Shown one piece after another: positions 57,531-64,000 of a DNA stretch of 64,000 nt (position 1 is the stretch's first letter; each line of letters starts with the position of its first letter). This DNA is from Rutidosis leptorrhynchoides. Taxonomy: Eukaryota > Streptophyta > Magnoliopsida > Asterales > Asteraceae. The stretch lies in NCBI RefSeq assembly GCF_046630445.1, contig NC_092340.1, positions 362,742,001 to 362,806,000 on the forward strand. The letters are read 5' to 3'. The notes below the pieces were generated by a model, which was not told the DNA's origin, did no database searches, and saw nothing but the letters and a program-made list of their open reading frames with translations. The position numbers and the translations under genes were made by a program.

Positions 57531-59086
57531 ATGATGAAAAATGATCAAGGAGGTGTAATTGGGCTAAGGTTGCCACCTGGATTCAGGTTTCACCCAACAG
57601 ATGAAGAACTTGTCGTTCAGTACTTGAAACGCAAAGTTAATTCTTACCCTTTACCTGCTTCAATCATCCCCGAATTCGATGTCTGCAAATCGGATCCTTG
57701 GGATTTGCCAGGTACTTTTTTTAATTATAAATAATCAATGTTCCGCCTTAATAGTTTACCGGTGTGAAGCCTGGTTGGCAAGAGCATTTGCCTATAAAAA
57801 ATGGCGCTGGTTCGAATCTGGTCCCCATCAATGTTTTGTCTCGCCGACACAAAAAACGTTTTTAAATGTTCTGGTTAAATACGATATATAAATTTTGGCT
57901 ATTTATTAACCCAAATACCCGACACATATTTAATTTATATGTTTTTATTTGTTGATAGGTGATTCAGAGCAGGAGAGATTCTTTTTTAGCACAAGGGAAG
58001 TCAAGTATCCGAATGGAAACCGGTCAAACCGGGCGACCCAATCCGGTTATTGGAAAGCAACCGGGTTGGATAAACAAATATTGGCATCTTCTTCTTCTAG
58101 GAGTCGGGCCAACAACAACCAAAAAGTTGATCAACAAGCAATTGTAGTTGGGATGAAAAAAACGCTTGTTTTTTATAAAGGAAAACCACCAACAGGGTCT
58201 CGAACCAATTGGATCATGCACGAATACCGCCTTAATGTTGCTAATAATCATAATCATAATAAAAATAATAATGCTTCTACGTCGCCCACCCAAACACAGG
58301 TTAATTAACTTGCAATTTATTAACCATTAACCATTAATCAGTCTAATTAATTTAATAGAAAATGATGTGTTAATATGTACTTTAAAACAACTTGTGCTAC
58401 TTCACTCTTTAAGATAAAAAATTTGATTAAAGTTTGACTAATCAATACGGAGTATCTTATACAGTACTCCCTATCATTTACCATTTACCATGACTTAACT
58501 TTTGGGCGTAATTTAAATTTTTAAATAAGTCTTGTTGTTCGGGGCTTGTCATACAAGGTTTTACTCGCTAATGGAGATCCAATCTAATTGTCGTTAGATA
58601 GTTTCCTTTGAGAATCCAAAATTTATTTAAATAATAACTCTACTAATAATAATAAAATAATAATTGTATTATGGCTTATGCTGGCAGGGTAAGGAAAATT
58701 GGGTGTTGTGCAAAATTTTCTTGAAAAAAAGAGGAGTTGCAAATGGGAATAATGATACTAATATTAGTAGCGGTAAAAACAACGATGACGTGCAAGTGGT
58801 AGAGAAACAGACAGTAAAAGTTGTTGAGGATGAGAATGAGGAGGTTAAAAATTCAAAGTTTAAGCCGATTTTGTTCTACGAGTTCTTGACTACATCGAAG
58901 GTAAAAACGAGCGATTTAAACTTGTTACCGGCCTCATCGTCGTCTGGATCAAGTGGGATTACGGTGGATGCTTGTTGTGGTTATCAAACGAGTGATCAAC
59001 ATCAACATGAAGAGAGCAGTACTAGTAGTGATAATTGTGATCATGTTTCAACTTTTTGGACAAAACAACAACACGACTGGCCATAG
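57531..59086 (+). CDS. NAC083: NAC-domain transcription factor, NAC083/VNI2-like (three exons)
   Basis: Exons are 57531-57711, 57959-58299 and 58688-59086, all GT-AG; the product is 306 aa. The first in-frame ATG (57531) is used. The NAC domain has subdomain [15 protein letters not shown] (residues 14-27), [71 protein letters not shown] and, in exon 3, [13 protein letters not shown]. The C-terminal region has KPILFYEFL and [15 protein letters not shown], the tail signature of Arabidopsis NAC083/VNI2. That protein represses xylem-vessel differentiation with VND7 and links ABA/salt signals to leaf ageing; the same role here is inference. The usual Gly in RATGSGYWK is Gln. His/Asn-rich insertion at the end of exon 2. 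Confidence 0.92.
57765..57860 (+). mobile_element. Probable tRNA-derived SINE in NAC intron 1
   Basis: A-box-like TGGTTGGCAAGAGCATTTG and B-box GGTTCGAATCTGG about 30 bp apart, then an A-rich CACAAAAAAC. The only target-duplication candidate is short (AATGTTC near 57737 and 57866). It lies entirely within intron 1. Confidence 0.55.
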
Positions 59087-59411
59087 TACTCGAACTCTAG
59101 TTTTTCAACAGTTTCAAATATTAGACTAGTTTCTTTTTTTTTAGTGGCATGCAAAAGGGTAATCTTGTTTAAATTATAGTTTTGAGCTTTTGCTTTTAAT
59201 TTACTTGTGGGTTTTAAGGAATGTTGTAAAGTTAAGAATGAGAATAATCCAAATTTGGAAGTAATTAAGAGGATTAGGATGAATTACTTTGCTTTCTAAA
59301 GTTCATATTTGAAATGTCTTTCAATTCACAACTTTTTGGTGGTGGGGATCTTTCCCCTTTGCTAGCGTGTAATCTTCAACTTTGTACTTTTACCACAAAA
59401 TGAGTTTTTCT

Positions 59412-59485
<74 letters not shown>

Positions 59486-59665
59486 ACTTATGACAAGGAA
59501 TTTCACTACCTTAGGACACTTAGAGTTACTGCCGCCGTTTACCGGGGCTTCCATTCAAAGCTTGCATAAGAGATAGATCCTGCTGACTTGAGTAGATATG
59601 TGAGCCCGGAAACACATTTTCAAGCCTGTCCCTCATCCCCTTCTTTGCTTTAAACTCAGTATTAG

Positions 59666-59739
<74 letters not shown>

Positions 59740-59935
59740 AAAAGCTCATTACTTATAGGTACGCCTCGCTTTTCAAAGCTACTCCCAGCTCACACTATAG
59801 TGAAGGAGGTACCGTGAAAATATAGGAGTGTCAACAGTACGAGCTGAAAGGCTCTCATACAGTTTGGAGGATAGGAGGCATAGATGTAAAGCAAACCTGA
59901 CAATATATATCTTATTATTATTATTATTATTATTA

Positions 59936-59973
<38 letters not shown>

Positions 59974-61069
59974 CAATCATATATTTATTATAAACTTGAA
60001 ATTGCCCAACTTTAATCAAATAGTATCATATTATGATAAGGAAAATAATACAGAATACATGTAAAATAAATGCGTTCGTCCACAAAAATGATCGGGTGAG
60101 TGAGTTCTAACATTACATTCGGATCTTTGTAAGTGACTTCTAACTATCGTTAAAAAAACATGTAAAATAAATGCGTCAAAAATATGAGAATTTTGAAATG
60201 ATCCGTAATGAATCTTAACGTGTCAGATTGACTAATACTACTAAGAACTAATGTCAAAATTGATATGCAAATCACGTGTCAAAAACTAAAATAACAATAT
60301 ACTCCTATTTAGGTACGTATGTTGTACGGATATGTAATACGGAGTATTGTTTTACTACGGCATTACATAAGTTAATTGTTGTTAACAGCTCAATAATTTC
60401 ATAGGTTGACTCTCAAAAACAGAGTTCATATTTAGTGTTCTTTTTTTGGATAAATTGTTACTGTACTATTTTCAAGTCACGGAAGCGGCCCAACTAACAA
60501 TACTATAGTATTACACCCTAATTATATTGTTAGTAATTACCAACTCATACAAAATGCATGCAATACTCCTAACAAGATACTAGATAACACAAGACTCCAA
60601 ACGGCATTACAAACGGAAGACTTTCATTATTAGTTCTCGATACGATTAAATGGGTTAAAATTACATTATAATTAAAAAAAATCATAACAATTAAAATTCG
60701 GTAATATCTCGATTGAGATGTCTGGTTCAATTAGGCATCTATCTCTTGTACTTCCGTGGTTGTTTAATAAAATTTGCTCTAAAAAAAACAAATAAAATTT
60801 GGTAAAAACTCCATAAATAGCTCAAAATCCGTATCAGCAAATATGGCCTCCAAGATGACAGAAGTCGTCAACTTCCTGGTAAGCGGCTAGAGCTCAGTTG
60901 TTGGCTAGAGCCTAGTCATCGACTTCCTCCCAAAAATCACGTTTACTGTCCTAAACGAGGTATTCATCTTAGCTTCGAGTTAGGATCCACATGCTCCAAA
61001 TTTTTGCGTTTCTAGACTCATTCGTTAGTTCTAGCTTTACACGTCACATATAAATGGAATCTATATCTA
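59087..61069. other. 3' flank of NAC gene and AT-rich intergenic DNA
   Basis: Holds the NAC 3' UTR, three microsatellites and about 1 kb of AT-rich sequence. No further gene, tRNA or repeat end that I can support. Confidence 0.5.
59418..59482. repeat. (TA)n microsatellite
   Basis: TA array of about 65 bp; a second lies at about 59668-59731 and a TTA array at about 59915-59971. Confidence 0.96.
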
Positions 61070-61763
61070 TCTATAATATAAATCTCTAAAATGATGATTT
61101 CATAGATAAGGATTATCCAAGTTTTAAAAAAATTCAAAAATAAATAAAAATTTTCTAAACCACTCATAATAATGTCATTAAAATAATTAATTATTTTTAA
61201 TAAAAAATATTAACATGTTAATTGTATAATATATAAATCATTATGTACACCCTTATGATATAATACCCCATTATCATATGTACAATATTTTAAGTATTAT
61301 GTACAATCTTATGGTAAAATACATTCATGACCATGTGTACAGTATTTGAAACATTATGTACAACATTAAAACACTCCCACGATCATATGTACAAACTTTA
61401 AAACAAATTGTATAATCTTTTAAAAAACACCCTATGAACACATGCACAAACTTTGAAGCATATTGTACAACCTTCATATAATAATTATTTTTTTATTTTT
61501 TTAAAAAAATTTAAAAAGACATTTGTTATTACTAATAATTATTATTAAAAAGTGGTGGAGAATAAATGTAGTTAATTTATTTTGATCAAGTTAAGTATAT
61601 CAATATGTTTGTAAAAACAACGACAAGTTTCTTAGTCGGAATCTATGGTTCCACGGGTCATTAAACTATATGACTTTAGCATTTACGTTCGCTTAATACC
61701 TAAAACATATCATTAAACTGTTTCGTTTAAACAAACTCGTGGTTCCACGGATCATTTCACTAG
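61070..61763 (+). mobile_element. Non-autonomous Helitron
   Basis: The 5' end is TCTATAATATAAATCTC, preceded by A. The 3' end is CTAG followed by T, preceded by the hairpin CGTGG-TT-CCACG (61738-61749) ten bases upstream. No target duplication. It is about 0.7 kb and contains four or five degenerate ~60-bp units with TATGTACAA motifs. The 5' base is uncertain by a few TCTA units. Confidence 0.7.
61230..61475. repeat. Degenerate ~60-bp tandem units in the Helitron
   Basis: The block ..CATTATGTACA..CTT..TA...ATACCC....TCATATGTACAATTTTAA recurs four to five times between about 61230 and 61475 with considerable drift. Core motifs are TATGTACAA and CATATGTACAAACTTT. Confidence 0.65.
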
Positions 61764-62696
61764 TTCTATAATACATATATACAATTCATTTACCATTTCT
61801 CTTAATGATGCTATGTTGGCTTGACCTTTAATTAAACAACTTTAAAAACAAATGTGATGTTGTGGTTGTTGTTTTACGACATGCAAAGGGGTACTCATAT
61901 TGACTTGGCTCTTCCTTTTTTATCAATTATAAATTATAAATTTCTACGTATCATTATCATTTCAACATTCAACAACAACAACGTCTTAAAGACTCAAACA
62001 TAGTAAATTATAATAAACATCATTTTCAGTAATTATATAAATTAAGAAACAACACAAAATAGATGAATTGAGATACTTACATTAAGTTATTGTTCAGCAA
62101 ACTACAAGAAAAAAAAACTTAGGAAAAGATCCCACTACTAACAGTAAAATCATGACAGAACTTCAAGTTTATTAGACCAAATTAAAAGGATAATATATCC
62201 GCTTTAATTTTAGAGCGACTAACATATAATCTTTTTACCTAAGTATCATAAAATATTACACTATTAAATCAAATATTTGAGTTATAAATGCCGTAACTCT
62301 CTGTAAATTTTGCCTTAAATAAAATTTGTTTAATATTTTATATATAAAAAAAAAAAAAAACTTTAGTTAAGGAAAAGTTTAAAATTCTAACAAGAAATTT
62401 ATCTTAGTAACAAAAAGAAAAAAAAATGTCACATCAAACTATGAAAGTATGTACACGAAACATTTGTTATTAATGGAAATTGAGAAATATAAGAGTTACG
62501 TGATATTTGTTATTTTATTTAATAAATTAAATTAAATATTTGATGGGTAGGTTTACAAAAGGAAAATGGGAAAGGACATGTCAATTTACGAATCGTAGCG
62601 TATCTTGTGGGTTGGGCCTAATGTTGGTATAAGTTTCGACAATAAGGTTAAGAAGGTGGGCCCATTCATGAATTAATGGGGACGGCAATTACCAAT
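61764..62696. other. AT-rich intergenic DNA
   Basis: No gene or clear repeat end found. A poly-A run lies near 62346-62361. Confidence 0.5.
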
Positions 62697-62878
62697 GGGA
62701 GTTGATCCGTACACCACTTGTTTTTTGCCATACACCACCAAACTACAATCTTTGACTATTTTACCCTTTCTAACTCAAGGCCCTTTTCCCTAAATTAATT
62801 ATTAGAAAGGGTAAAATGGTTCAAAATTAAATTTTAGTGGTGTATGGCAAAAACTAAGTGGTGTACGTATCAGCTCCC
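62697..62878. mobile_element. Mutator-like MITE with long inverted repeats
   Basis: The arms GGGAGTTGATCCGTACACC..CTTGTTTTTTGCCATACACC and their complement at the right end run for most of the element. It is flanked by the perfect 9-bp duplication ATTACCAAT (62688-62696, 62879-62887), which is typical of Mutator-like elements. It is 182 bp and non-coding. Confidence 0.85.
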
Positions 62879-62887
62879 ATTACCAAT

Positions 62888-63400
62888 TGGCTTTCATTTC
62901 TAAAACTTCTTTGTCCTTATTCCTTTCTACTCAAATCAAACATATCAAAGAAAACAGAAACAAAAACATACCAATTTTAACAAAGAAAAAAGCATCTTTT
63001 CTATTAGTTAGATGATTTTTTAATTGTTTAATGTTATTATAAATATCTATATCTAAATATTAGAGCAACATGATTGTATAACCAATCTATACAAGAGAAG
63101 TGTTTTACCTGTTTAAAGTTTGTACACGTTGTTTAAATGATTAACCAATATAAAACAATAACATAATTCATCTATCAAATGCAGTATGCAGTATGATAAA
63201 TAAAAAAGAATTTGTATACTTTTCTTTATGGCACATTCACATCAAATAAATAAAGTACTACATATTTGAAGGTAAATGTAGTTATTATTGTATTTTTGGT
63301 TCATCTATATTTGATAATAATTTGTAAATCAGTCAAATTTGTATATGTCAATCAGATTGAAAAGTATTTAGAAAAATGTAAAATGACATAAATATTTACA
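62888..63400. other. AT-rich intergenic DNA
   Basis: Nothing recognised. Confidence 0.5.
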
Positions 63401-63520
63401 TCTTTTTTTTTTCTTTTTTTTTTTTTTACGAGGAACCCCACTATGGGTCAGAGCACATTGGCCCCCCCCACCGCAGGTAAACCCCGGGTAAACGGCAAGA
63501 CAGCCCTCCACCGCTACCAG
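63401..63520 (-). mobile_element. Probable retroposon 3' end, antisense, cut by an LTR
   Basis: On the minus strand this GC-rich ~95-bp segment (GGTAGCGGTGGAGGGCTGTC..GGGGTTCCTCGT) ends in a long A-rich tail (the T-run at 63402-63427). That is the layout of a SINE or LINE 3' end. Its 5' side is interrupted by the LTR starting at 63521. Confidence 0.4.
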
Positions 63521-64000
63521 TGAAATGTCCCGTTCTTATTGATTAAAAACGTTCCATATTAATTGATTTCGTTGCGAGGTTTTGACCTCTATATGAGACG
63601 TTTTTCAAAGACTGCATTCATTTTTAAAACAAACCATAACCTTTATTTCATAAATAAAGGTTTAAAAAGCTTTACGTAGATTATCAAATAATGATAATCT
63701 AAAATATCCTGTTTACACACGACCATTACATAATGGTTTAAAATACAAATATGTTACATCGAAATCAGTTTCTTGAATGCAGTTTTTACACAATATCATA
63801 CAAACATGGACTCCAAATCTTGTCCTTATTTTAGTATGCAACAGCGGAAGCTCTTAGTATTCACCTGAGAATAAACATGCTTTAAACGTCAACAAAAATG
63901 TTGGTGAGTTATAGGTTTAACCTATATATATCAAATCGTAACAATAGACCACAAGATTTCATATTTCAATACACATCCCATACATAGAGATAAAAATCAT
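63521..64000 (-). mobile_element. Element E family LTR, fourth copy, runs off the window
   Basis: It begins TGAAATGTCCCG and is near-identical to the first 480 bases of 17613-20877, 23063-26317 and 30732-33973, in the same orientation. Whether it is a solo LTR or the 3' LTR of another full element cannot be seen. Confidence 0.93.

Overview
The window is a transposon-rich piece of a plant nuclear chromosome. The evidence is a NAC transcription factor gene and a peroxisomal crotonase gene with GT-AG introns, Ty3/gypsy chromoviruses primed by initiator-Met tRNA, Helitrons, SINEs and AT-rich intergenic DNA. It is a eudicot. The style of the LTR families suggests Asteraceae to me, but that is inference from memory and was not tested.

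Layout. Positions 1-10155 are a gene margin. They hold a two-exon peroxisomal dienoyl-CoA isomerase gene (2082-3975) among small non-autonomous transposons: three hAT-type MITEs with 8-bp duplications, one Tourist-like MITE, a SINE with a duplicated A box, a hAT-like MITE starting GGGTGCG, and a Helitron (about 8854-10051).

Positions 10161-53295 are one nested retrotransposon block, bracketed by the 5-bp duplication TGGAC. The outermost element (A) survives only as two LTR fragments. Its left LTR fragment runs into a defective chromovirus B (5' LTR, primer site, protease fused to integrase by an internal deletion). B was invaded by a full-length minus-strand chromovirus E (17613-33973, duplication TCTGA). 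E's pol was itself hit by a solo LTR of its own family (duplication GAATT). E carries two extra sense-strand reading frames between primer site and gag: an acidic protein and an F-box protein, apparently a captured host gene. A's right LTR fragment was hit by a Retand/Ogre-like element D, of which the 3' LTR remains, by a young chromovirus C (41603-51272, LTRs differing at about 10 positions, duplication TTATT), and by a Stowaway MITE (TA duplication). The missing 3' LTR of B and missing 5' LTR of D fit one large deletion joining them.

Positions 53301-64000 return to a gene margin: a PIF/Harbinger transposase pseudogene, further hAT-like MITE relics, a SINE, a three-exon NAC gene closest to Arabidopsis NAC083/VNI2 (57531-59086), a second Helitron, a Mutator-like MITE, and a fourth E-family LTR running off the right edge.

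The two observations I rate highest are the F-box cassette inside element E, and a conserved module of about 70 bp (short hairpin, then a splice-acceptor-like TTCTCAGGT, then CTTCCGCT) shared by all four chromovirus LTR families (A, B, C, E) though the LTRs are otherwise diverged. The module may be the acceptor of an unrecognised leader intron inside the LTR. Only two ordinary host genes are present; everything else is mobile DNA or its remains.
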